Assembly (NCBI RefSeq): GCF_024362205.1
Contig: NZ_CP101462.1
Location: 524,501-588,500 of the forward strand
Reading direction: 5' to 3'
DNA from: Exiguobacterium aurantiacum
Lineage (GTDB): Bacteria; Bacillota; Bacilli; Exiguobacteriales; Exiguobacteriaceae
DNA length: 64,000 bases
Below are positions 16,311 to 25,727 of the stretch, one piece after another (positions within the stretch are counted from its first letter, which is position 1; each line of letters opens with the position of its first letter). The translations under genes and the position numbers were made by a program. The notes beneath the pieces are model-generated. The model did no database searches. It had not been told where the DNA came from and saw nothing but the letters and a program-made list of their open reading frames with translations.

Positions 16311-19300
16311 TCACTTCACTTTAATTGTTTTACTCATCGACTGATAACCTGATTTTTGCAAGACGACTTTGACTGTGGTGCCTGTCTTTTGTTTCGGGAT
16401 CGTTAATCGGTATTGTCCTTTACTATTGACGGTTGCCTTTTTACTGATTGCCTTACTGCCTACATAAGCCTGGACAGTCGCAGTTTTATCAGCTGTTCCT
16501 GACATGTATGTGTGAGAGCGGGTCACAGGGTTCACTGTCAATTTTGAAAAGACATTCAACACGGTCGTTGTTTTTGCGCTAGTGACATAACCTGATTTGG
16601 TTTGTTTCACTGTGATTTTCGTACCTGCTTTTTGAAGGGGAACTCGAATTTGATACGTTCCTTTCGAGCTAACTTTTACAGAAGTACCAATTTTTCGACT
16701 TCCGACATAGGCTGTCATCACCGATCCTGATGTTCCTTTACCCGTCAATGTTGTCATTTTTCGTGTCACTGAATTGACTGTGTGGCCTGTGAAATTGAAA
16801 AGTACTTTAGTCTTTTTCTCACTCGAAGCATAGCCCGAATGCTCCAATTTAACGGTAATGTATGTCCCACCTTTTTGTTTCGGAATAGTGAGTTTGAACG
16901 TTCCAGAAGAACCAATCTTCACTTTCGAACTGATTGCTCGATCATTAGCATACGCCTGAGCATATGAACCAACCAACCCTTTACCTGAGATATAGGTGTC
17001 TGCTGAGTCTATGGCACCCAAAGACCAAGTCGGGAATAGGTTGAGTGTGAGGACGTTTGTGGTCTCTGATTGATAACCTAATCGATGTCCGTGTAAAGTG
17101 ACTACCGTTCCAGCGACCTGTCTCGGAACTTGGATTGAAAAAGTCCCATCATTTGAAGCAACGCTGGTGCCGATTATTTTTCCGGCCACCGTCGCCTCAA
17201 TTCTAGTTCCAGCTGTCATTTTGCCTTTGATGAAGCTGTGGGTAGGTAAGAATGGCTCTGTTATGAATTTAGCGAGCTTGCCGAGTACATTCTCCTCTGG
17301 AAATTCGTAAATCTGATCACCGACAGCGACTGTCCACTTTATTTTAGTGTGTGGCACACCGGTAGGAACAGCGATTTTAAAATTGCCATCATAGGACGTT
17401 GTAGCTGAATAGTCGCTACCATTAATACGTGCTATTACAACGGCATGTCGCATCGTTTGACCACGGAGGACTGTGCTTCCGGCAATGACGGGTTCTGTTG
17501 CTAATTTCCGAGGTACTTGAATCTGAGTCTCGATCTTACTGTCATCTCGTAACATCATGGACAAAAATTCTTGATTAAAATCGTAGTCTTTTGCTGGGAT
17601 GACAAAATTTCCTTTAGCATCGGCTTTGTATAATTTATCGCCATTTGGGGTTGAGATATAAACGTTAGTACCAGGTTCCACTATTCCGGTGTAATCCGCT
17701 TGAGCCGTACGAGGGATGGCGAGCGACAATAGCTTTGGAGGAGTTGCATCTTTTACAACTACCTCATGGGAATAAGAAATACCTAAAGCGGTTCTAATGA
17801 CAAATGTCCATACATCACCTGCTTTAAGTGAAGTTGGCAACGTGTGACTTACTTTTCCTTCGTAATTGGCTTCGGTCGTAAATTGTTTTTGTCCTTTGTA
17901 CCATGCCTCTACTTTAGACATGCTTCCAATATTGAGTTCCAAGTGAGTTGTCTGGTCTGTCCAAGAGATGTTCATTGGATTCGCAGGCATATCGGGAGAA
18001 TAAAATTGTTTCGTCAGATCATAAAAAATTTGACCATTTTTCGATTTAATGATGAGACGAACAGAATGATTTTTTGGCAATGACGTAGGGAAGTACAATA
18101 CTGTATTTGTATCGCCTTTTGTTTGTTCTTCTGTCATAGGAAATGCGTTTTGGTTTTCATCAATGAGAATCCATTGGTAATATATTTCTTCATATTTCCC
18201 AGGATAATAGACAAACGAGACTCGCTTGCGATCAGGGGAAATTGACTGTCTAACTTTACTTGATCCTACTTGCGTCGTAACTTTATCGAGGTTGCCTTTA
18301 ATAAAAGCGGTAAGTTGATCACCGGCTTCTAAATTCGGAATTCTGATATGAGACGTTTCAGTCCATTCAGTATTACGGTGTTCATAGATCTTTCCTTTGT
18401 GTTCGACAACAATTGTATCGCCAATTCTTCCGTTTGAGATTAAAACGTAAGGTGCTCCTTCGGTAACGTTACCAATAGATAAGCTGTTCTCGGCTTTTGG
18501 AATATTAAGCACGATTGGTTTGGATATATGGCCTTTAGAATCTGTTAACACTAATTCAACTTTGTTAATTTCGTTTGGGTGATTCAGCATGTGGAAGATA
18601 TGTTCCGTTGAATCAGTGTGTGCTTCTTCAGTTTGAATTACTTTTCCAAGAGCGTCATAAGTTTTCAGTTGAATGGAAACGTCTTTTTCATTAAAGGTTA
18701 AAAAGAGTGTGTCTGTCATATAGTCATGTGAGCGGACAGAGGGTGCTGTCACGTCTTCGAATAACAAAGGTGTCGTATAAGTTTGAGTTTTTTTCTCATT
18801 CATTGTAATGAGTTGATTCGGCAATTCATTTGATGAGTTGAGCGGGAGTTCAAACTTACCTGTAGCATCACTCAATGCGCTTGTGCTGGATACATCGGTT
18901 GTCACAAGCGTATAAGGTGATGTCGTACCTGTGATTTTTGTATCGGCATCGGTAAGGCGGTTAATTATTACATTTCGGCCTGTAATTGTATCTTCTACAA
19001 AGGTTGATGTGACTACTTCATCAGAGATGGTCACTTTAAATGTATCTTCATTATTAATTTTTATATCGGTGAAAGAGAATTGATAAACTTGATCTGATAT
19101 TTTCTCATTCTTTGGAGCATAAGATTGGAAAGTACCGTTTGATTTTTCAATTACTAACTTTGCAAAAGGTTTTGTGGTTTTGAAGTGCTTCAATAATACT
19201 TTCAACTCGTTATTTTTTATAACATAAGTGGGTTTTTCTAATTTTCGAGTATCGGTAATCATTACATCTACAGCATTCGAATATGACATTGCTTCTGAAT

Positions 19301-20030
19301 ATACTTTGAAATAATCACCATATTGTGCTTTAGGGATTCGAATTTTAAAATCACCATTTTCATCAGCTCGTTGCACAAGGTTTAGCGAATGGCTAGAGTT
19401 AATTCTGATGACGTCGTACGGAGTTGATTTTCCTCTAATGTATTCATCATATAAAGATGTAGGTGAAAGTTGTAGAGAACTTCTTTCAACATCAACTAGA
19501 ATAGTTGATGGCTCTCCTTTAGGCGGAGTGACCGTGATTTCAATAGCTTTCGTTTCTGCTTCCAAATGGTATGAACATCTCAAAATACCGTCGTTAAGAA
19601 TAGGACAAGAACCAAAGCGACCGCTAGGTTTAGATATATAAGTTACTTTATTATTTGGTGGCACCCAACCATTGATGGAGCTGTCACCAACTTTAAAAGG
19701 AGAAACATAAGTATTAGGAACTCCTTCGGTATTCCGCGGCGATAAAAAGGATCTTTGCTCATGGTTTGGAAAATAATATGACTGAAAAGTAAAAGTATAC
19801 GTGCCAGATATTACATTGAATCCATCGAGCATTCGATTTTCTCCTACATCGAGATAAAAGAAACCGTTCTCGTCAGCTTCCGTAGTGATAAAAGGTTCTT
19901 GATGATTGACATCATAAAGCCCGATTGTAATACCGGGGAGTGTGTAACCTTTGAAGATATGCGAATCTACAAGTGTTTCATCCAATTGAAATTTAAACGA
20001 GGCAGGGTTGGTTAAGTCGAATGTCACGGT
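16311..20030 (-). pseudogene. Giant secreted repeat protein, 3' fragment (about 1238 residues), cut off by IS insertion
   Basis: This frame codes for the C-terminal 1238 residues of a secreted multi-domain protein whose first 178 residues are at 22398-22931. It contains many beta-rich domains, each with a carboxypeptidase-regulatory or Ig-like rhythm (DENGDFKIRIPKAQYGDYF, DATGKFELPLN, DAKGNFVIPAKDYD). At the C-terminus there are four clearly related repeats of about 80 residues ending in phrases like YRLTIPKQKTGTTVKVVLQK. No LPXTG motif is present. As it stands the frame extends into the IS (to 20138) and could only be translated from a start inside the element, without a signal peptide. There are no stops or frameshifts, so the disruption looks recent. 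Such proteins are usually involved in adhesion or wall binding. Confidence 0.8.
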
Positions 20031-20080
20031 TGTGTATTTTGCAATACAAATGTGCACAATAATGCAACGAAAAGTACAGA
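20031..20080. repeat. IS21 terminal repeat region, istB-proximal end
   Basis: This end starts TGTGTATTTTGCAATA and includes ATGCAACGAAAAGTACA. It is an imperfect inverted copy of the other end of the element, with a 2-nt length difference. Confidence 0.7.
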
Positions 20081-20097
20081 ACTTTGCCAGCTGGGTT

Positions 20098-20814
20098 TTA
20101 GTGTTTCGACAACGCATGCGTGACACGATAACTGTCACCTGTGAAATTTAATATGTGAGCGTGATGGATGACGCGATCGACGAGTGCCGCCGTTAGGCGC
20201 GCGTCGCCAAAGATGCGATTCCACTGGCTGAACTCAAGGTTGGACGTGATGATCAAGCTCTTTCGCTCATACCAGTCAGTGATGAGATGGAACAGGAGTT
20301 CCGCAGATTCTTTTGTGAGAGGGATGTATCCCATCTCGTCCAAAATGATCAGGTCTGCCGATTCGAGACGTGAATGGAAGCTGCTCAGCTTCCCATCCCT
20401 CCAGGCCTTGTTAAGTTGCTCTACGAGCTCGGAGACCCGGAAGAACCTCACCTCATAACCTTTGTGACAAGCTTCTCTCCCGAGTCCGATGGCCAAATGG
20501 GTCTTTCCCGTCCCCGGGGACCCTGTCAGAACGACGTTCTGTGAATGCTCGACGAAATTCAATGAGGTCAGTTCGTCCTTATCCAAATGCTTCGGGAAAT
20601 AGATGTGATTGCCCCAGTGATAATCGTCGAGTGACTTGTTGTTGATGAATTTAGCCTTTTTGATTAACCGTTGCGCTTTCGCTTCCTCGCGGAGGCGCAT
20701 TTCCATCGAGAAAAGCTCCGTGAGAAACTTTTCAGGGGATTCCGTTGGAATCGATTCATAGATTTCAGCGACATAGGCAAGGCGGAGCGATTTGCACATT
20801 TCTTTTAGGCTCAT
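20098..20814 (-). CDS. istB: IS21-family ATP-binding helper of transposition, IstB
   Basis: The 238-residue AAA+ ATPase has a Walker A motif GSPGTGKT (near residue 102), Walker B LIILDEMG (near 165), and sensor residues in IITSNLEFSQW. IstB loads the IstA transposase onto target DNA. The start at 20814 is read from an ATGA overlap with the istA stop, typical of translational coupling in this family; a longer reading from 20835 would overlap istA further. It is full length compared with usual IstB proteins (about 240-260 residues). Confidence 0.92.
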   Translation of the reverse strand: MSLKEMCKSLRLAYVAEIYESIPTESPEKFLTELFSMEMRLREEAKAQRLIKKAKFINNKSLDDYHWGNHIYFPKHLDKDELTSLNFVEHSQNVVLTGSPGTGKTHLAIGLGREACHKGYEVRFFRVSELVEQLNKAWRDGKLSSFHSRLESADLIILDEMGYIPLTKESAELLFHLITDWYERKSLIITSNLEFSQWNRIFGDARLTAALVDRVIHHAHILNFTGDSYRVTHALSKH

Positions 20815-22238
20815 ACTGCACCACCTTCTCCCCAAGGCCGATTCAGGCTATCGTACTTGCTCCAATCCACATCATAAGGATGGTCCTCAACCACGGCTGG
20901 ATCGTCGTCCTCGCTCAGTAGCTCGTATAGGCGTTCATTGATCTCGAGGATTGGATAGAGTGCGAGCTTGGCTCGGATCCAGGCCAGTCTTTCCTGCCGA
21001 ACGAGTAAGTTGGGTACGCCCAGGTATTCTTTGATTCTACCCGGCAGATATTCGGAATAACGGGAGTGCCCGAAGCTTCTCGGCTTCTTGTGCCAAGTGC
21101 TGATGATGTTTTCCCATGGGAGCGCACGCTTTGTCATCATGTAGGGACGTTTTTCTTCGTAAAGGATTTCTCCGTGAAGTGAGAGAATCTTCATCGAATC
21201 CCACCTTAAGATGGCGCGTACTTGCCCATGACGAGCCCCTGAAGGGATCAAGACTTTCGTCTTATCGATCGTTATTTCGCCGTACTTGTTCACCTTGAAC
21301 AGTTCTTCCTTGAAGACGGGGAAGTCTTCTTGAGGTAATCGCAATAGATGTCTCTGCTCTTTTTCGAACAGCTCACGGATCAGCACATGCTTTTCGTAAT
21401 GGACTCGCTCCATGTCGTCCCGTAGGGAAACTGCGAGCTGTCGGTTCATCGAATCGTAATCATGCATGACAGGGGCCGGGACAAGAAAGTTGTATCGAAC
21501 GTATCCGACCTTGTTCTCGACACTTCCTTTCTCGTTCCCGCTGTAAGGATTACAGCTTTGGACTTGGAATCCATAATGAGCCATGAACTGCATGAAAGCA
21601 TCGGTATAGATCGCCTCTTCCCTCGTCGTTCGCGGTTGGATGACTGCCGCGGGGAGATTATCAATTCGGAGTTGTTGCGGCACACCGCCGATTTCTTCAA
21701 AAAGCATTTTGAGTCCCGTCAGGAAGCACTCTTGGTTTTCTGCGGGGAGGGCGACGGCTGCCGTACGGTTGCTGAAGGGCAGACTCATGACGAGGCACTT
21801 CATATCGACCGCATGACTATCTTTGACGACTTCCATCGTCCCGAAATCCACCTGCGCCTCACCCGGAGGGTGCTGCAGTCGTTCATGCCTTGTGTCGTTT
21901 TCCTCTTCGCTTGTCATATGCCAGTTCTTGATGAAATTGCACACCGTTCGATAAGAGCCCTCGAATCCGTTCGCCACCAGCGTTTCATAAATCTTTTTAT
22001 TCGTTCGTCTCAACTTTTTCTGAAGCATCTGATCCTCTGTCAACCAATCTTCGACCATCTCGCCCCATTTCGTTCCGTACATCATGCCCCTCTTGGGGCG
22101 AATGGTTTCGCTTGGCAATTGAGCTGAATCCGCGTATTTTTTTACCGTCCTCCAATTGAGGTCTAGATTTTTAGCGATTCGATTGATTGAATGTGATTTG
22201 TGGTTTCTAAGAAATTTGATACAATTGATATCGGACAT
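20811..22238 (-). CDS. istA: IS21-family transposase, IstA
   Basis: This 475-residue DDE transposase has an N-terminal helix-turn-helix (HSINRIAKNLDLNWRTVKKY) and a catalytic core with Asp in AQVDFG, Asp in LRIDNL and Glu in GSVENKVGY. The C-terminal domain is usual for IstA and the length is normal. The ATG at 22238 follows GGAAGG by 10 nt; two further in-frame ATGs at 22247 and 22256 are too close to the ribosome sites. It works with IstB from the same transcript. Confidence 0.9.
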   Translation of the reverse strand: MSDINCIKFLRNHKSHSINRIAKNLDLNWRTVKKYADSAQLPSETIRPKRGMMYGTKWGEMVEDWLTEDQMLQKKLRRTNKKIYETLVANGFEGSYRTVCNFIKNWHMTSEEENDTRHERLQHPPGEAQVDFGTMEVVKDSHAVDMKCLVMSLPFSNRTAAVALPAENQECFLTGLKMLFEEIGGVPQQLRIDNLPAAVIQPRTTREEAIYTDAFMQFMAHYGFQVQSCNPYSGNEKGSVENKVGYVRYNFLVPAPVMHDYDSMNRQLAVSLRDDMERVHYEKHVLIRELFEKEQRHLLRLPQEDFPVFKEELFKVNKYGEITIDKTKVLIPSGARHGQVRAILRWDSMKILSLHGEILYEEKRPYMMTKRALPWENIISTWHKKPRSFGHSRYSEYLPGRIKEYLGVPNLLVRQERLAWIRAKLALYPILEINERLYELLSEDDDPAVVEDHPYDVDWSKYDSLNRPWGEGGAV

Positions 22239-22330
22239 TGCTAGCATTCCTTCCATCTCCTAACGTTCTTGTTTCGCAACTTAAACGTTAGGGTGAGATT
22301 ATGGTTGCTGGCAAGTCCTTTTTCTTTTCT

Positions 22331-22387
22331 AAAATAGGAGTGCAGAGTTGTGTACGTTTCCGTTGCACACTTCTGCACTCCTATTTT
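22331..22387. repeat. 16-bp perfect inverted repeat inside the istA-proximal end of the IS
   Basis: AAAATAGGAGTGCAGA (22331-22346) and its exact reverse complement (22372-22387) are separated by 25 bp. The outer arm lies within the IS terminal repeat. The opposite end of the element does not show this hairpin, so it may be a transposase-binding or expression-control feature of the istA side. Confidence 0.65.
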
Positions 22388-22397
22388 GCACTACACA

Positions 22398-22931
22398 GGT
22401 TGAAGAAAAGGTATCCTCCTGTGAACTGAATGCTTTTACGACAGGGTTATCTAAATTGGACATAGATATCTTTAAAGTTTCATAGCCACTTAATACTTCA
22501 TCACCAATTTTTACGTGAATGTTGGCGCGAAAGGCATAAAAAACAGCTTCGTTATTTGAGTTTATCCCTAAGAACGAAGGTTCAGAAATACTACCTTTGA
22601 GAATGGGCGTGAAAAATCGATTATGACTGATTGATCCGGAAGCATGTACTTCATATAAATGAAATCCGCCTCTAGGACCGTTAGGAAAAAGGATCTCTAC
22701 ATTTCCCGTCGAATCAGTACGATATTCATCATATACCTCGTTGGCATATACGCCATAAAGAGTATCCGCTTTTCCGCTTACTTTCACTTTTGTGGAGTCA
22801 GGGGAGAACGGTTCGACGGTAAGGGGATGTTCCTCAGCATAAGTAGCCAGTGGAATCCCGATTTGGGTTAAAAAAAGAGTAAAAACAAGCAGAAGAGTTA
22901 GTAAGGTGGAATATGGTAACTTTAGTTTCAT
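22398..22931 (-). pseudogene. Giant secreted repeat protein, 5' fragment (178 residues) before IS insertion
   Basis: This piece has an AAAGGAAA ribosome site, a signal peptide (residues 1-32, MKLKLPYSTLLTLLLVFTLF.. ending near ATYAEE), and one beta-rich domain with the YRTDSTGNVEILFPNG phrase that also occurs, in variant form, in the 3' fragment. The reading frame continues 69 nt into the IS and stops at 22329, giving a 200-residue truncated secreted protein. With one target copy, codon 178 (ACC) joins GTG ACA TTC at 20027, giving an uninterrupted protein of about 1416 residues. The truncated product would lack nearly all domains. Confidence 0.85.
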
Positions 22932-23113
22932 TTATAGATTTCCTTTCTGGAAATGGAATGAAATACTATTAATTATCATTATATGAATCTCGTCACAAAA
23001 CAATTCTTTTTTTAGAAAAGGGTATATGATTTATAAATATTTTAGAGCAGCTAGAATGTATCCGAGATTATAATCAGTACAGAGAAGAGAAATCTCGAAA
23101 GGGAGTGGCTGTA

Positions 23114-23344
23114 ATGACAATCTTTACTTATCAAGAAGCACGAAAAAACTTGAAGCAAGTCTTGAATCAAGTGCACGAAAATAGTGAATCGATTACTGTC
23201 TTCCGAAAGAATGGTCGCAATGCCGTCATCCTGTCTGAGCAAGAATACAATCAACTGATGGAGACGATGTATGTGCTGCAGAGCCCTAAAAATGCTGAGC
23301 GGCTCTTTGACTCAGTTCGTCAGCTTCAACAAAAATCGACCTAA
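23114..23344 (+). CDS. Phd/YefM-family antitoxin, no partner toxin
   Basis: The 76-residue product has the typical N-terminal Phd/YefM DNA-binding part (IFTYQEARKNLKQVLNQVHE then ITVFRKNGRNAVILSEQEYN) and the C-terminal segment MYVLQSPKNAERLF, which in YefM covers the YoeB toxin. The ATG at 23114 follows AAAGGGAG by 8 nt; the GTG at 23105 overlaps the ribosome site. A terminator begins at the stop codon and the next gene is convergent, so no toxin gene is present here. It may act as a free antitoxin, autoregulate, or be the survivor of a lost toxin-antitoxin pair. Confidence 0.85.
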   Translation: MTIFTYQEARKNLKQVLNQVHENSESITVFRKNGRNAVILSEQEYNQLMETMYVLQSPKNAERLFDSVRQLQQKST

Positions 23345-23386
23345 AATGGACTCACACCTATTCCGGTATGAGTCCATTTTTTATTC
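23343..23386. terminator. Bidirectional terminator
   Basis: AAAATGGACTCA and TGAGTCCATTTT pair perfectly around a 14-nt loop, with T6 following. It overlaps the end of the antitoxin gene and of the convergent WYL regulator gene. Confidence 0.8.
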
Positions 23387-24271
23387 ATACATATTCCATA
23401 ACCGCTCCGCCTGCTCTCGCATCATCTCCCGCAGTTCAATCGGTTCCACGACCTCGACTTCCGCTCCAGCCGCGAGCAATTGCCGCGATAAGAACGGGAG
23501 CTCGGCTTCCGGCACGTCCCACTCATTTTTTTCAGCGATATAGGGTAATACGTCTTCAAGCAGACGGCGGCCAAGCGGGGTAATATTCAGCCGGACAGTC
23601 ACGCCGCTTCGTTCGTCACTCACCTCGAGAAGCGTCGCCAGATCGTCCGCTTCGAACGTGTCATCGAGAAGACGCAGCGCTTCAATCCGGTCAATCCGAT
23701 ATTGGCGCAGGCCGTACTCCGAGCGGCCATACACGTACCATTTCGAATCGAGGAGCGCCATCCCGACCGGTGCGACGGTGAACGTGCGTGATCCTTTCGT
23801 CGTCATGTACGTCACCTCAATGTTTCGCCGTTGCTCGACCGCTTGAAACACGTCTTTCGTGAACGGTGCCGATGGGACGGTCTTGTTCCCGAGCCAGAGG
23901 ATGTTCTTTTCGAGCCGAGCGATTTTCGTCTCGAGGTCATGTGGCAATTCGTTGACATACCAGTCCGACAGCGTGTCCCGCATATCCCCGAACGGCACGT
24001 CCGGAATCTGTTCCATCCATTTGAGAGTGAGGTAGAGCGCGACCGCTTCCTGTTCCCGGAGTTGGAGCGGCGGGAGCAATCGGTTCGGCAACATCTCATA
24101 GCCACCGCCTGTGCCGGGTACGCTCCAAATCGGATAGCCGAGTTCTTCGAGCGTCAGCATATCGCGCTGAATCGTCCGGACCGAGGCACCTGTCTCAGCG
24201 GATAGTTCGTCCGCTGTGAACCGGTGCCCGCGATTCAACAATCGAATCAACTGTAAATGTCGTTTTTTCAT
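23381..24271 (-). CDS. WYL-domain transcriptional regulator (YafY/DeoR type)
   Basis: This 296-residue protein has an N-terminal HTH_11 winged helix (RHLQLIRLLNRGHRFTADEL, then SVRTIQRDMLTLEELGYPIW) and a WYL domain with SKWYVYGRSEYGLRQYRIDR around residue 180, where Trp-Tyr-Val replaces the eponymous Trp-Tyr-Leu. A WCX-like C-terminus follows. WYL proteins sense nucleic acid or small-molecule ligands. It is divergent from a RibD-like reductase gene with little space between (24271 to 24347), so it probably regulates that gene. Two further in-frame starts (24280, 24289) are possible because the ribosome site is poor. Confidence 0.82.
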   Translation of the reverse strand: MKKRHLQLIRLLNRGHRFTADELSAETGASVRTIQRDMLTLEELGYPIWSVPGTGGGYEMLPNRLLPPLQLREQEAVALYLTLKWMEQIPDVPFGDMRDTLSDWYVNELPHDLETKIARLEKNILWLGNKTVPSAPFTKDVFQAVEQRRNIEVTYMTTKGSRTFTVAPVGMALLDSKWYVYGRSEYGLRQYRIDRIEALRLLDDTFEADDLATLLEVSDERSGVTVRLNITPLGRRLLEDVLPYIAEKNEWDVPEAELPFLSRQLLAAGAEVEVVEPIELREMMREQAERLWNMYE

Positions 24272-24346
24272 CTTATTCATTCCCGTCAAGTTTTGTCGTG
24301 TTTATCGGTTAAGCTGAATGTATCACGAATCAAGGAGGAATTCGTC

Positions 24347-24865
24347 ATGGCAAACGTCGTCTTATATATCGCGACAAGTTTGGATGGAAAGATTGCCCGC
24401 ACGAACGACCAGCTCGACTGGTTGTTCGCGGTCGAGGGGGAAGGGGACAACGGCTACGCTGACTTCTTTAAGACGGTCGGCGCCGTCATCATGGGACGGA
24501 AGACGTACGAGGAGGTGCTCGTGCTGGAGCCGGACGGTTACCCGTATGACAAGATTCCGAACTACATTTTGACACGCAGTCCGGACCGAGAAGCCGAGCA
24601 CGTCACGTTCACCGATGAGCCGATTGAACAGCTCATCGAACGGTTGAAGCAAGACGTCGACGGAGACATTTGGCTTGTCGGGGGAGGCGAGGTCATCAAG
24701 GAAGCGATGGCGCACGACTTGATCGACAGCTATGAGATTGCCATCGCCCCGGTCGTATTAGGAGAGGGGATTCCACTCTTCCCGGAAGGCACGAAAGAGA
24801 CGAAGTTGAGACTGACGAGTCAACGTTCGTCCGGCCAGTTCGTCATGGTGACTTATCAAAAATAG
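24347..24865 (+). CDS. Dihydrofolate reductase family protein (RibD C-terminal-like reductase)
   Basis: The 172-residue product is a stand-alone RibD C-terminal/DHFR-fold reductase like Bacillus YyaP and YwjB: VLYIATSLDGKIAR at the start, VIMGRKTYEEV near residue 47, and WLVGGGEVIKEAM near residue 110. These motifs form the NADPH site. The physiological substrate of these small proteins is unknown, and they are not true DHFRs. AAGGAGG precedes the ATG at 24347. It is divergent from the WYL regulator and ends at a strong terminator. Confidence 0.85.
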   Translation: MANVVLYIATSLDGKIARTNDQLDWLFAVEGEGDNGYADFFKTVGAVIMGRKTYEEVLVLEPDGYPYDKIPNYILTRSPDREAEHVTFTDEPIEQLIERLKQDVDGDIWLVGGGEVIKEAMAHDLIDSYEIAIAPVVLGEGIPLFPEGTKETKLRLTSQRSSGQFVMVTYQK

Positions 24866-24881
24866 ATAGATTGAATAAATT

Positions 24882-24924
24882 AAAAAAGCGTTCGGGAAAA
24901 TTAATTTTTCCCGAACGCTTTTTT
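24882..24924. terminator. Strong bidirectional terminator
   Basis: AAAAAAGCGTTCGGGAAAA pairs with its complement (24905-24924) around TTAA. The A and T tracts on both sides make it work for the convergent genes on either side. Confidence 0.9.
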
Positions 24925-24932
24925 AAGGATAT

Positions 24933-25727
24933 TTAGTTAATGATTTCTACTTCATCTAACGTCCACGGCATTATTGCGCCTTCTTTACCATATAGTATTC
25001 CTCTAACTGTAATAGTGTCATCTAAATTTATATTAATTAACTTCTCTCGTTCACTTTTTTTCACTGAAGCTAATACATCACTTACAAATGTAGTATCTTC
25101 CATTATTAATTGGATATTTTTATCAGACACCTCAACAACTGATCCAGTCCATTGTACATATTTCCCTTTAACGTCTTTCCAAAATGCATCTCTTTGAATA
25201 TCCGTCATGTTGTCGTATGGATCATCAAACGCATAATAATTTGTACTTATTGGTTCTTTAGCCTTTGCCTCAGCTTTAGCCTTTGCCTCAGCTTTAGCCT
25301 TTGCCTCAGCTTTAGCCTTTGCCTCAGCTTTAGCCTTTGCCTCAGCTTTAGCCTTTGCCTCAGCTTTAGCCTTTGCCTCAGCTTTAGCCTTTGCCTCAGC
25401 TTCAGCTTTCGCCTCAGCTTCAGCTTTCGCCTCAGCTTCAGCCTTTGCCTCAGCTTCAGCCTTTGCTTCAGCTTCTGCGTCTTCATTGTTTGTCTCTTTT
25501 TCTTCTGACTTGGCTTCTTTAACTTCACTCGCATCTACTTCTGAAGAGCTGACTTTCTTCTCTTCTTCAGTATCAACAAATGCCCCAGATACCATGAAGA
25601 GAACAAAGCAACCGACAGATATACTAAATTTCCTCATAGAAGTACCATCTTGTTTGAACAGTGAAATGATCCAAGCAACCGCAAAACCAAGACAAAACAG
25701 GGCAGAAAAAACAAAAATAAAATCCAT
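24933..25727 (-). CDS. Membrane protein with Lys-Ala-Glu repeat linker and OB-like C-terminal domain
   Basis: The 264-residue protein starts with two hydrophobic segments (about residues 1-25 and 34-52). An acidic stretch and a low-complexity linker of about 78 residues follow, made of AEAEAK (5 copies) and then AKAEAK hexapeptides, which should be a long rigid helix. The C-terminal 90 residues (FWKDVKGKYVQWTGSVVEVS.. TITVRGILYGK) look like an OB-fold of the tRNA_anti-like type found in extracytoplasmic proteins. This reads as a membrane anchor, a spacer crossing part of the wall, and a binding head. The repeat is reflected in an 18-bp DNA tandem array, so the linker length can change by slippage. 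Function unknown. Confidence 0.75.
   Translation of the reverse strand: MDFIFVFSALFCLGFAVAWIISLFKQDGTSMRKFSISVGCFVLFMVSGAFVDTEEEKKVSSSEVDASEVKEAKSEEKETNNEDAEAEAKAEAEAKAEAEAKAEAEAKAEAEAKAKAEAKAKAEAKAKAEAKAKAEAKAKAEAKAKAEAKAKAEAKAKEPISTNYYAFDDPYDNMTDIQRDAFWKDVKGKYVQWTGSVVEVSDKNIQLIMEDTTFVSDVLASVKKSEREKLININLDDTITVRGILYGKEGAIMPWTLDEVEIIN
25261..25476. repeat. 18-bp tandem repeat array within a coding region
   Basis: Seven exact copies of GCCTTTGCCTCAGCTTTA start at 25261, 25279, 25297, 25315, 25333, 25351 and 25369. Five degenerate copies follow, starting at 25387, 25405, 25423, 25441 and 25459. The unit is 18 bp, so copy-number change keeps the reading frame and alters the linker by six residues per unit. 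The exact copies at one end suggest recent expansion there. Confidence 0.95.

Larger units (their letters stand above)
20031..22397 (-). mobile_element. IS21-family insertion sequence, 2367 bp, complete
   Basis: Both ends begin TGTGTA when read inward, and the next 50 bp are related, including GCAACG followed by AAA and GTACA near position 30-45 of each end. It encodes an overlapping istA/istB pair on the minus strand. The flanks share a short duplicated target (GGT at 20028-20030 and GGT at 22398-22400, or GGTT if the shared end base is counted). Removing the element with one target copy fuses codon 178 of the surface protein to its next codon in frame. All parts look intact, so the element is probably recent and active. 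Confidence 0.9.

Noticed and set aside
20031-20138. N-terminal 37 residues of the 3' surface-protein frame (20028-20138)
   Set aside because: They are encoded by the IS end, show no signal peptide, and vanish when the element is removed.
22329-22397. Last 22 residues of the 5' surface-protein fragment
   Set aside because: They are read from IS DNA after the insertion point and are not part of the original protein.
25261-25476. Possible CRISPR array
   Set aside because: The units are contiguous without spacers and are in-frame coding repeats.
25152-25508. Open frame on the plus strand through the 18-bp repeats
   Set aside because: It is a product of the repeat composition, with a low-complexity Leu/Ser/Cys sequence and no ribosome site. 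The minus-strand frame has a sensible domain order.
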